Positions 50,992 through 59,042 of a stretch of DNA of 64,000 nucleotides are shown here, one piece after another (position 1 is the stretch's first letter; each line of letters opens with the position of its first letter). Where the stretch lies: positions 124,001 through 188,000 of the forward strand of contig NZ_FNDB01000001.1 in NCBI RefSeq assembly GCF_900099915.1. Reading direction: 5' to 3'. The DNA is from Flavobacterium omnivorum (GTDB taxonomy: Bacteria > Bacteroidota > Bacteroidia > Flavobacteriales > Flavobacteriaceae). The position numbers and the translations under genes were made by a program. The notes beneath the pieces are model-generated. The model did not search any database. It saw only the letters and a program-made list of their open reading frames with translations, and was not told where the DNA came from.

Positions 50992-51867
50992 TTAATAAAG
51001 GTCATCTGTTCTTAAATTCAAGAAACGTTGCGTTGCAAAGTAAGTACTTAACCACGTGATTAGTATCCCAATACCTAAAACCGTTAGTAATACTAGTCCA
51101 ATCATTGCTTTGTCTTCCAGTATACCAAGATTTGGAAAACTAGTTTCCACGTAAATTAAAACTCCTACAAGTGCTACAACAGCTAGCGCAGCTCCAATCA
51201 TTCCTAATTTGATGCTGCGCATCACAAAAGGTTTTCTAATAAATGATTTTGTAGCTCCCACCATTTGCATGGTTTTAATAATAAATCGGTTAGAATGGAT
51301 GGACAAGCGTAAGGAACTATTAATTAGTAAGACCGCTATAACAGCTAGAAATCCGCTGATAATTAAAATCCACATACTCACTTTTTTGATGTTGTCGTTC
51401 ACTAAATTGACCAATTGTTTATCATAAACAATATCTGAAATCATAGTGTTTTGGTGCAGGCCAGCTTCTATTTTTGTAATGCTATCTTTAATAACATAAT
51501 CTCCTTTTAAATGGATATCATAAGAATTCTGCAATGGGTTTTCACCTAGAAAGGTCATGAAATCTTCACCAATAATATCAGTATGTTCTTTAGCAGCATC
51601 TTCTTTGGTAACGTACTTGTATGATTTTACAAAAGGACTTGCTTTTAATTGAGTACCAAAAGCTTTCACAATACTATCCTTGGCTTCATTTTTAAAAAAA
51701 ACCGTCATGGCAATATTTTCTTTGAAATCGTTGGCTAATTTTTTAGAATTTATAATGAAAAGGCCTAATATTCCCAGTAGAAATAAAACTAAGAATACAC
51801 TTAGTACTACTGAAAAATAAGAGGAAATTAAACGGCGTTTTTGAAAATTATCAAAGGAAGAACTCAT
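50992..51867 (-). CDS. ftsX: Cell division protein FtsX
   Basis: This 291-residue integral membrane component of FtsEX has TM1 (about 17-37), then a periplasmic domain (about 38-170). Three further membrane helices follow (about 172-192, 223-247, 262-282), with the conserved IHSNRFIIKTMQMVGATKSFIRKPF between. With the FtsE ATPase it activates cell-wall hydrolases at the septum. ftsE is not in this window. Divergent from leuS. Confidence 0.92.
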   Translation of the reverse strand: MSSSFDNFQKRRLISSYFSVVLSVFLVLFLLGILGLFIINSKKLANDFKENIAMTVFFKNEAKDSIVKAFGTQLKASPFVKSYKYVTKEDAAKEHTDIIGEDFMTFLGENPLQNSYDIHLKGDYVIKDSITKIEAGLHQNTMISDIVYDKQLVNLVNDNIKKVSMWILIISGFLAVIAVLLINSSLRLSIHSNRFIIKTMQMVGATKSFIRKPFVMRSIKLGMIGAALAVVALVGVLIYVETSFPNLGILEDKAMIGLVLLTVLGIGILITWLSTYFATQRFLNLRTDDLY

Positions 51868-52036
51868 AGTTTACTAAAATTATTGGGTAAAAATAATAAA
51901 GAATTTCTTTATTTAAAGTTAATAACGCTCAAAGTTTCAACTTTCGTACAATAAACGTAAATTTGGCACTTGAAAATAATCATTGCCAGAAAAAATGAAA
52001 GGAACTGACTTAGCCAGTTTCTCTGAAGCTTATACT

Positions 52037-55000
52037 ATGAAATACAATCCAAACGAAATTGAAGCCAAGTGGCAAAAATATTGGTTAGAAAACCAAACAT
52101 TTAAAGCCGAAAACAACTCAGAAAAACCTAAGTATTATGTACTTGACATGTTTCCTTATCCATCTGGAGCGGGATTGCACGTAGGGCATCCGCTGGGATA
52201 TATCGCCTCTGATGTGTATTCCAGATACAAAAGACACCAAGGTTTTAATGTGTTGCATCCCATGGGTTACGACAGTTTTGGATTGCCTGCGGAACAGTAT
52301 GCGATACAAACGGGTCAACGTCCCGAAGATACTACTTCAGTAAATATTGATGGTGGAGTTGATAAAGAAGGAAATGTAATTGCTGGTTACAGAAAACAAT
52401 TAGATAAAATAGGTTTCTCATTTGATTGGAGTAGAGAAGTACGAACTTCAAATCCGGATTATTACAAGCATACACAATGGATTTTTATCCAATTATTTAA
52501 TTCTTGGTACAATAAAAACAGCGATAAAGCGGAAGATGTTTCGACTTTGATTTCCATTTTCGAAAGAGAAGGTAACGCAAATGTCAACGCCGTATGTGAT
52601 GAAAGTATTGAAGGGTTTTCAGCAAGTGAATGGAGTGCTTTCGCAAAAGAGACGCAGGAGAAAATTTTGCTGCAATACAGATTGACGTATTTAGCAGAGA
52701 CTGAAGTAAACTGGTGCCCGGGATTAGGAACCGTTTTGGCAAATGACGAAATTGTAAATGGTGTTTCTGAACGTGGCGGTTTTACAGTGGTACGAAAAAA
52801 AATGACGCAATGGAGCATGCGAATTTCGGCTTATGCAGAACGTTTGTTGCAAGGTTTGAATGATATTGATTGGAGCGAAAGTATCAAGGAAAGTCAAAGA
52901 AACTGGATTGGAAAATCAGTTGGAGCGACTGTTTCTTTCAAAGTCGAAAGTCAAAAGTCGAAAGTCGAAAGCGTGCAACAATTTATCGATGTGTTTACAA
53001 CACGTCCCGATACAATTTTTGGAGTTACGTTCATGACATTGGCTCCGGAACACGAATTAGTTTCACAAATTACAACTGCAGAACAAAAATCGGAAGTGGA
53101 TGCTTATATAGAAAAAACGTCAAAACGTTCCGAAAGAGAGCGTATGGCCGATGTAAAAACTATTTCTGGAGTATTTACAGGAGCGTATGCAGAACATCCG
53201 TTTACCAAAGAACCAATTCCGGTTTGGATTGGCGATTATGTCCTTGCGGGTTACGGAACAGGCGCAGTTATGGCGGTTCCTTGTGGAGACGAAAGAGATT
53301 ACGCTTTTGCGAATTTCTTCAAAGGGCAACAAGGTATGTCAGGCATTAAAAATATTTTCGACAAAGATATATCTGAAGCTGCTTATGGAGCCAAAGAAGG
53401 TTTTCAATTAGTAGATTCTGATTTTCTAAATGGATTAGATTACAAAAAAGGAACTCAAAAAGTAATTGCAGCATTGGAAGAAATCAATCACGGAAAGGGA
53501 AAAATCAATTACCGTTTGCGTGATGCCGTTTTCTCTCGCCAGCGTTATTGGGGAGAACCGTTTCCTGTATATTATGTGAATGGTTTGCCGCAAATGATTG
53601 ATGCGCAACATTTGCCAATCATCTTGCCGGAAGTGGAGAAATATTTACCAACTGAAGACGGTTTACCGCCTTTAGGAAACGCTACGGTTTGGGCTTGGGA
53701 TAGTGTTAATAATAAAGTTGTTTCTACTGATCTTGTCAACCCGAGCGCAGTCGAGGGTCAAACCATATTTCCTTTAGAATTGAACACGATGCCCGGTTGG
53801 GCGGGAAGTTCATGGTATTGGATGCGTTATATGGATGCGCACAATGAGAATGAGTTTGCCAGCAAAGACGCACTTGCGTATTGGGAAAGTGTTGATTTAT
53901 ACATTGGCGGAAGCGAACACGCCACCGGACATTTATTGTATTCCCGTTTTTGGAATAAATTCCTAAAAGATAAAGGTTTTGCACCAACCGAAGAGCCATT
54001 CAAAAAGCTGATTAATCAGGGAATGATTTTGGGGATGAGCGCGTTTGTACATAGACTTGATATTACAACGGTAACTGGAGATAGGAATTTAAATGGAGTC
54101 GATAATGTAGGTTCTAATTTAGGAAAGATATTTATATCTTATGATTACGTAAAAGAATTAAATAATTTTTTTAAGGAAATTAATGCAGACAACGGATTAT
54201 TTGTAGAACTCAAACTTGATGGTGCTTATTATAATAATGAGAAGCTTAACAATAAAGTTTTAGATAATTTAAGTAAAAAAGTACTTGAAAAAAGTCCTTC
54301 AACTACTGAAATTACATTGTATAACGATTCTATTAATAAGATACATTCAGATGTTAATTTTGTTAATGCTTCAGATGAATTAGATATTGAAAGATTTAAA
54401 GCTTGGAGAGAAGATTATAAAGATGCAATTTTTATTACCGAAGAAAACGGAAAACACATAGTCGGTCGCGAAATCGAAAAAATGTCGAAATCGAAATACA
54501 ATGTGGTAACGCCTGATGATATTTGTAATGAATACGGTGCAGACACCTTGCGTTTGTATGAAATGTTTTTAGGACCTTTGGAACAAGCGAAACCATGGAA
54601 CACGGCAGGAATTTCTGGAGTTTTTGGATTCTTGAAAAAACTGTGTCGTTTGTATTTTGATGATAATGGTTTGATTGTTTCTAATGACGCACCAACCAAA
54701 GACAACTTGAAATCATTGCACAAAACTATCAAAAAAGTAGCAGAAGATATTGAAGGTTTCTCTTTTAATACGTCGGTTTCTCAATTTATGATTTGTGTGA
54801 ATGAATTGTCAACTCAAAACTGTCATTCTCGTGCAATCTTGGAGCCATTAGCCATTGTGATTTCACCTTACGCACCACACATCGCCGAAGAATTATGGTC
54901 GTTACTAGGAAATGCAGGTTCGATTGCGACAGTTGTTTTTCCTGCTTTTGAAGCTAAATATTTAGTGGAGAGCGAAAAGGAATATCCAGTTTCTTTCAAC

Positions 55001-55159
55001 GGAAAAATGCGTTTCACGATGGTTTTACCTTTGGATTTAACCAAGGAACAAATCGAGGAAATCGTAATGAAAGACGAAAGAACCATCAAACAATTAGAAG
55101 GCAGAATACCTAATAAGGTGATTATCGTTCCGGGAAAAATCATCAATTTGGTGGGATAA
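52037..55159 (+). CDS. leuS: Leucyl-tRNA synthetase
   Basis: This 1040-residue class Ia synthetase carries the HIGH-type motif PYPSGAGLHVGHP (about 40-52), the CP1 editing domain with FTTRPDTIFG (about 318-327), and KMSKS (EKMSKSKYN). At 1040 residues it is longer than the usual 860. Two Bacteroidota-type inserts lie at about 155-208 and 668-788. There are also two in-frame segments that look like intergenic repeats: heptamers at residues 302-312 (KVESQKSKVES) and a CCGAGCGCAGTCGAGGG core at residues 565-575. The frame extends upstream to 51983; the ATG at 52037 is preferred. Confidence 0.95.
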   Translation: MKYNPNEIEAKWQKYWLENQTFKAENNSEKPKYYVLDMFPYPSGAGLHVGHPLGYIASDVYSRYKRHQGFNVLHPMGYDSFGLPAEQYAIQTGQRPEDTTSVNIDGGVDKEGNVIAGYRKQLDKIGFSFDWSREVRTSNPDYYKHTQWIFIQLFNSWYNKNSDKAEDVSTLISIFEREGNANVNAVCDESIEGFSASEWSAFAKETQEKILLQYRLTYLAETEVNWCPGLGTVLANDEIVNGVSERGGFTVVRKKMTQWSMRISAYAERLLQGLNDIDWSESIKESQRNWIGKSVGATVSFKVESQKSKVESVQQFIDVFTTRPDTIFGVTFMTLAPEHELVSQITTAEQKSEVDAYIEKTSKRSERERMADVKTISGVFTGAYAEHPFTKEPIPVWIGDYVLAGYGTGAVMAVPCGDERDYAFANFFKGQQGMSGIKNIFDKDISEAAYGAKEGFQLVDSDFLNGLDYKKGTQKVIAALEEINHGKGKINYRLRDAVFSRQRYWGEPFPVYYVNGLPQMIDAQHLPIILPEVEKYLPTEDGLPPLGNATVWAWDSVNNKVVSTDLVNPSAVEGQTIFPLELNTMPGWAGSSWYWMRYMDAHNENEFASKDALAYWESVDLYIGGSEHATGHLLYSRFWNKFLKDKGFAPTEEPFKKLINQGMILGMSAFVHRLDITTVTGDRNLNGVDNVGSNLGKIFISYDYVKELNNFFKEINADNGLFVELKLDGAYYNNEKLNNKVLDNLSKKVLEKSPSTTEITLYNDSINKIHSDVNFVNASDELDIERFKAWREDYKDAIFITEENGKHIVGREIEKMSKSKYNVVTPDDICNEYGADTLRLYEMFLGPLEQAKPWNTAGISGVFGFLKKLCRLYFDDNGLIVSNDAPTKDNLKSLHKTIKKVAEDIEGFSFNTSVSQFMICVNELSTQNCHSRAILEPLAIVISPYAPHIAEELWSLLGNAGSIATVVFPAFEAKYLVESEKEYPVSFNGKMRFTMVLPLDLTKEQIEEIVMKDERTIKQLEGRIPNKVIIVPGKIINLVG
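52940..52971. repeat. In-frame heptamer array (AAAGTCG)4 inside leuS
   Basis: Four units, AAAGTCG, AAAGTCA, AAAGTCG, AAAGTCG, plus a partial unit. This is the exact reverse complement (rotated) of the TTCGACT array in the sdhA-sdhB spacer. Confidence 0.85.
53731..53761. repeat. Intergenic-repeat-like segment inside leuS
   Basis: CTTGTCAACCCGAGCGCAG is followed by TCGAGGGTC. This resembles the TGTCACCCTGAGCGCAG-type elements that I associate with intergenic repeats in flavobacteria, here read in frame (LVNPSAVEGQ) just before the conserved TIFPLELNTMPGWAG. Confidence 0.55.
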
Positions 55160-55372
55160 ATTTTTTAATGATTTTGTAGAGACGCACCGTAGAGACGCAC
55201 TGCAGTGCGTCTCTACAATCACAATCTTAACAATCAAATAATCTGCGCAAATCCGTTTTATCTGCGTTATCCGTGTTCCATTTCCCTAATGCCAAATTGA
55301 CATTTTAAAAAATTGGTTCAGATTTTGCTATTTCTTTCATAACTTTAAACATTACACTTAAAAAACAAAAAT
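55160..55372. repeat. Palindromic and phased repeats after leuS
   Basis: A 28-base perfect palindrome lies at 55189-55216 (half-site GTAGAGACGCACTG); its first arm is repeated once just upstream (55176-55188). Further on is a segment with TCTGCG direct repeats (55242-55266; ATCTGCGC, ATCTGCGTTATC). Both types are intergenic and short of coding content. The palindrome could be a bidirectional terminator. Confidence 0.7.
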
Positions 55373-56062
55373 ATGGGAATGGGTTATTTGATTCTTGCCG
55401 GAGCCATTATGCTTTTCAGCTGGTTAGTTAGTTCAAGACTAAAAAGTAAATTTGAACATTATTCTAAATTACAATTACAAAACGGAATGTCAGGCGCTGA
55501 AATTGCCGAAAAAATGCTTGCTGATAACGGAATTCGGGACGTAAGAGTGATCTCTACTCCGGGACGTTTGACGGATCATTACAATCCGGTAGATAAAACG
55601 GTGAACTTGAGTGAAGCGGTTTATAACCAACGAAATGCCGCTGCTGCTGCTGTTGCAGCACATGAATGTGGTCACGCCGTACAACATGCGGTAGGCTACC
55701 AATGGCTTACGATGCGCTCTAAATTAGTGCCAGTAGTGAATGTGGCTTCCACATACATGCAATGGATTTTGCTTGGAGGAATCTTGATGATGAAAACTTT
55801 CCCATCATTATTGTTGATTGGAATCATCATTTTTGCAGCAACCACTTTGTTTTCGATAGTTACGTTACCGGTCGAGTATGATGCGAGTCATCGTGCATTA
55901 GCTTGGTTAGAGAACAAAAGAATGCTGACGCAACAAGAACAAGCAGGAGCTAAAGATTCCCTAAAATGGGCTGCCAGAACCTATGTAGTGGCTGCTTTAG
56001 GTTCTATTGCCACGCTACTGTATTACGTTTCTATTTATATGGGCGGAAGTAGAAGAGATTAA
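55373..56062 (+). CDS. Membrane-bound zinc metallopeptidase (Zn_peptidase_2 family)
   Basis: This 229-residue protein has one N-terminal TM helix and a zincin motif AAHECGHAVQH (about 101-111), followed by C-terminal membrane helices (about 133-160 and 200-222). This layout is the Bacteroidota/Firmicutes PF04298 family. The biological substrate is unknown; membrane-protein quality control is a plausible guess. Monocistronic, with a hairpin terminator. Confidence 0.9.
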   Translation: MGMGYLILAGAIMLFSWLVSSRLKSKFEHYSKLQLQNGMSGAEIAEKMLADNGIRDVRVISTPGRLTDHYNPVDKTVNLSEAVYNQRNAAAAAVAAHECGHAVQHAVGYQWLTMRSKLVPVVNVASTYMQWILLGGILMMKTFPSLLLIGIIIFAATTLFSIVTLPVEYDASHRALAWLENKRMLTQQEQAGAKDSLKWAARTYVVAALGSIATLLYYVSIYMGGSRRD

Positions 56063-56083
56063 CACTTTTTGAAGGAAATATAT

Positions 56084-56116
56084 AATCCGTCTTGTGAAAA
56101 CAAGGCGGATTTTTTC
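56084..56116 (+). terminator. Terminator after the Zn-peptidase gene
   Basis: AATCCGTCTTG pairs with CAAGGCGGATT (one G-T pair) around TGAAAA, followed by T-run. Confidence 0.8.
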
Positions 56117-56135
56117 TGTCAAAAAACTAAAAAAA

Positions 56136-56606
56136 CTATAATTGAATCTGTCGGTCGATTTGTTGGTCTAATGAAATGAAGGTTTCTGTTCTGGAAACGC
56201 CCTCTATCGCTTGGATTTTAGTATTGAGTAACTGCATTAAATGCTCGTTATCGCGACAAATAATTTTTATTAGAATCGACCAGTTTCCCGTGGTGTAATG
56301 GCATTCCAATACTTCAGGAATTTTCTTTAAATCTCTTACGGCCTCTGGATTTCTGGCAGCTTTGTCTAAATAAATCCCAACAAAAGCCATCGTATTGTAT
56401 CCTAAAATTTTGTTGTTTACCGTAAACTTAGATCCCGAAATCACACCAGATTGTTCCAGTTTTCTCAAACGTTGATGAATTGCGGCTCCTGAAATGCCTA
56501 TTTTATTGGCAATTTGAAGAATTGGTTTTCGGGCATCTTCCATTAGATCTCTCAAAATTTCTTTATCGATGCCGTCAATTTCTACGATTAGGGAATTGAT
56601 TTTCAT
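56136..56606 (-). CDS. Lrp/AsnC-family transcriptional regulator
   Basis: This 156-residue regulator has an N-terminal winged helix (about 12-60; ILQIANKIGISGAAIHQRLRKLEQSG) and a C-terminal RAM/AsnC ligand-binding domain (about 80-150). The HTH is that of the amino-acid-sensing family. Target and ligand unknown. Monocistronic, converging on the Zn-peptidase gene. Confidence 0.88.
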   Translation of the reverse strand: MKINSLIVEIDGIDKEILRDLMEDARKPILQIANKIGISGAAIHQRLRKLEQSGVISGSKFTVNNKILGYNTMAFVGIYLDKAARNPEAVRDLKKIPEVLECHYTTGNWSILIKIICRDNEHLMQLLNTKIQAIEGVSRTETFISLDQQIDRQIQL

Positions 56607-56716
56607 AAGTTGTTATTTTAAACTAAAATATGGAGCTTAGTTTGAATTGGAAATCAAATTTAAGTAAAAAACGATTAGTGTAGATAATAAGCCATCTGAT
56701 TTATAATTTAAGCAAA

Positions 56717-56745
56717 AAAAGCCATTCGGATTGCGAATGGCTTTT
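56717..56745 (-). terminator. Terminator after hemD
   Basis: On the minus strand AAAAGCCATTCG pairs with CGAATGGCTTTT, then T-run. It ends the DUF4271-hemD transcript. Confidence 0.8.
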
Positions 56746-56766
56746 GTATAGGTAGAAAGTAGTTTT

Positions 56767-57516
56767 TTATTTTCCCTTATTAACTTCGGCAATGTACTTT
56801 TCCAAAGCCATAGTCATCGAAGGTGTTGCTGGAGTTGGGGCAAGAATGTCTACTCTTAAACCGTGATCCAACGCTTCTTTTTGTGTCGTACTTCCAAAAA
56901 CTGCAATTCGAGTATTATTTTGTTCGAAATCTGGAAAGTTCATAAACAATGATTTTATTCCGGTTGGACTAAAGAAAGCCAAAACGTCATAATATACATC
57001 GGCTAAATCAGATAAATCACTCATCACCGTTCTGTAAAATACAGCTGGCGTCCAGTCTACTTTTAAAGCATTTAACGTCATAGGCGCATCAGCATTTAAT
57101 TGATCTGAAGCAGGTAATAAGAATTTTTCGTCTTTATATTTTTTTATTAGTGGAGATAAATCGGCAAAATCTTTTGGTCCAACATAGATTTTACGTTTTC
57201 GATACACTACGTATTTTTGAAGATAAAAAGCGATAGCTTCTGATTGACAGAAATATTTTAATCCTTCAGGAACTTTAAAGCGCATTTCATCCGCTACTCT
57301 AAAAAAGTGATCAACAGCATTTTTACTTGTTAAAATAATCGCTGTGTAATGGTTAAGATCAATTTTTTGAAGTCTAATCTCCTTGGCATTAACTCCTTCT
57401 ACATGAATAAAAGGTCTGAAATCAATTTTTACTTTATGCTTTTGTTGAAGTTCAAAGTAAGGTGAATTTTCCACCTTAGGCTCAGGTTGTGACACCAAAA
57501 TTGTTTTCACTTTCAT
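56767..57516 (-). CDS. hemD: Uroporphyrinogen-III synthase
   Basis: This 249-residue protein has the low-identity HemD bilobed fold; visible landmarks are ILTSKNAVDHFF (first domain) and FFSPTGIKSLF (second domain, ligand loop). It cyclises hydroxymethylbilane to uroporphyrinogen III. DUF4271 is 12 bases upstream, and the hemD-DUF4271 pair is a common flavobacterial arrangement. Confidence is slightly reduced because HemD families are diverged. Confidence 0.85.
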   Translation of the reverse strand: MKVKTILVSQPEPKVENSPYFELQQKHKVKIDFRPFIHVEGVNAKEIRLQKIDLNHYTAIILTSKNAVDHFFRVADEMRFKVPEGLKYFCQSEAIAFYLQKYVVYRKRKIYVGPKDFADLSPLIKKYKDEKFLLPASDQLNADAPMTLNALKVDWTPAVFYRTVMSDLSDLADVYYDVLAFFSPTGIKSLFMNFPDFEQNNTRIAVFGSTTQKEALDHGLRVDILAPTPATPSMTMALEKYIAEVNKGK

Positions 57517-57528
57517 ATATGACGTTTT

Positions 57529-58200
57529 CTAAGCACTCCCTTTTGTAAACCAATAATACATAAAATAATAGGGAGCTATTTCGAGAGCGCAAAGATATAA
57601 AATAAAATAAAACAACTTACCGAATATTAAATTTTGATAATTTTTTATTGAAATCAAATAAGTCAAAACATTGATTACTAGTATTATGGCAATAATAACT
57701 AGAGGAATATTTCTTGAAAAGGAGTCGTAATAAAACAAAATAATATTAAAAGGCAGTATGAATAATCCAATATAGGTTCTGTAAGTCACCTTTTGCAGGT
57801 TAAACTGCTCCATAAATTCCTCAATATTAAAGGATGTAGCTATTATTTTTTCAATCAAATATTTAGATAGGATAAAGAAAACTAAGAACGTGAATATCTG
57901 AATGTAAAGCAGCCAATCTGTTTTTGAGACGTAACCAAAATAACTCAACGATATTTGAATAAAAAAAGCAAGGGAAATGACCTGAACGAAAAACAAACCA
58001 AGGGTAAAGCCACTTCTTAAATGAGCGCTGTCTCTATATACTTTGGTATATTTATTAGAAAAAAGCAGGTTGGCAAAATCACCAAATCGATTTTCGAATA
58101 CAGATTTAGTAATGGCAACAATAGCAAATGACAGTACAAATAGAACTGTTGCCCAGTCTTTGCTGTCCGTTATTCTGGGATGAAGTATAGTTTCGATCAT
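57529..58200 (-). CDS. DUF4271 membrane protein
   Basis: This 223-residue protein has six predicted membrane segments (e.g. WATVLFVLSFAIVAITKSV, GLFFVQVISLAFFIQISLSYF, TFLVFFILSKYLIEKIIATSF). This and the tight upstream position relative to hemD identify it as the Bacteroidota DUF4271 family. Function unknown. It is divergent from the glycosyltransferase gene. Confidence 0.88.
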   Translation of the reverse strand: MIETILHPRITDSKDWATVLFVLSFAIVAITKSVFENRFGDFANLLFSNKYTKVYRDSAHLRSGFTLGLFFVQVISLAFFIQISLSYFGYVSKTDWLLYIQIFTFLVFFILSKYLIEKIIATSFNIEEFMEQFNLQKVTYRTYIGLFILPFNIILFYYDSFSRNIPLVIIAIILVINVLTYLISIKNYQNLIFGKLFYFILYLCALEIAPYYFMYYWFTKGSA

Positions 58201-58303
58201 AACACGGCAAAATTACTAATTTTTCTATCATTCTTTTTATTATAATTTTATTAAGGTTCAAATGGCATAAAAAGTTTACTTTTGCCGTGAAATTAGTCGA
58301 AAT

Positions 58304-59029
58304 ATGAATGATTGTATTGTTATAATTCCAACCTATAACGAAATTGAAAATATTGAAAGCATTATTCGATCGGTGCTTTCGCAAAAAAAATCTTTTCACG
58401 TTCTAATAATTGATGATAATTCGCCGGATCACACTGCTGATAAGGTTGTTTTACTTCAATCAGAATTTGAGGGTAGATTGTTTTTGGAAAAAAGAAACAA
58501 AAAGTCAGGTTTAGGTACCGCTTATGTTCATGGATTCAGATGGGCCTTGAATCATAAGTATGATTATGTTTTTGAAATGGATGCTGATTTTTCCCATAAT
58601 CCCAATGATTTAGAAAAATTGTACAGTGCATCTCATTTTGGCGATGCCGACTTAGCCATTGGTTCTCGTTATGTGACCGGTGTAAATGTTGTAAACTGGC
58701 CATTGAGTAGGGTCTTAATGTCCTATTTTGCCTCTGTATATGTCCGAATGATTACGGGTATGAAAATTCATGATGCTACTGCTGGGTTTGTTTGTTACAA
58801 AAGAAAAGTTCTAGAAGATATAAATTTAGATAAGATTAAATTTGTGGGGTACGCTTTTCAAATTGAAATGAAATACAGAACGTATTGTAAAAAGTTTCAG
58901 ATTGTTGAGGTTCCCATAATTTTTACCGATCGGACGAAAGGACAATCCAAAATGAGTAATTCAATAATCGTTGAAGCTGTTTTTGGAGTTATTGCACTTA
59001 GATTAAAAAGATTAGTCAACTCATTATAA
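58304..59029 (+). CDS. Polyprenol monophosphomannose synthase-like GT2 glycosyltransferase
   Basis: This 241-residue GT-A glycosyltransferase has start CIVIIPTYNEIENIESIIRS and the D(A)D metal motif EMDADFSHNP (about 87-96). A later segment SRVLMSYFASVYVRMITG is the acceptor-binding part of the dolichol-phosphate-mannose synthase group. It transfers mannose (or similar) from GDP-sugar to a polyprenyl phosphate at the membrane. Precedes pyrC by 13 bases, so the three genes here form an operon. Confidence 0.9.
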   Translation: MNDCIVIIPTYNEIENIESIIRSVLSQKKSFHVLIIDDNSPDHTADKVVLLQSEFEGRLFLEKRNKKSGLGTAYVHGFRWALNHKYDYVFEMDADFSHNPNDLEKLYSASHFGDADLAIGSRYVTGVNVVNWPLSRVLMSYFASVYVRMITGMKIHDATAGFVCYKRKVLEDINLDKIKFVGYAFQIEMKYRTYCKKFQIVEVPIIFTDRTKGQSKMSNSIIVEAVFGVIALRLKRLVNSL

Positions 59030-59042
59030 GAAAAAGAATACA

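Noticed and set aside
52870..53411. Plus- and minus-strand alternative frames in leuS (60-160 codons)
   Set aside because: Out-of-frame shadows rich in Cys/Arg/Tyr; the synthetase frame covers the segment with clear motifs.
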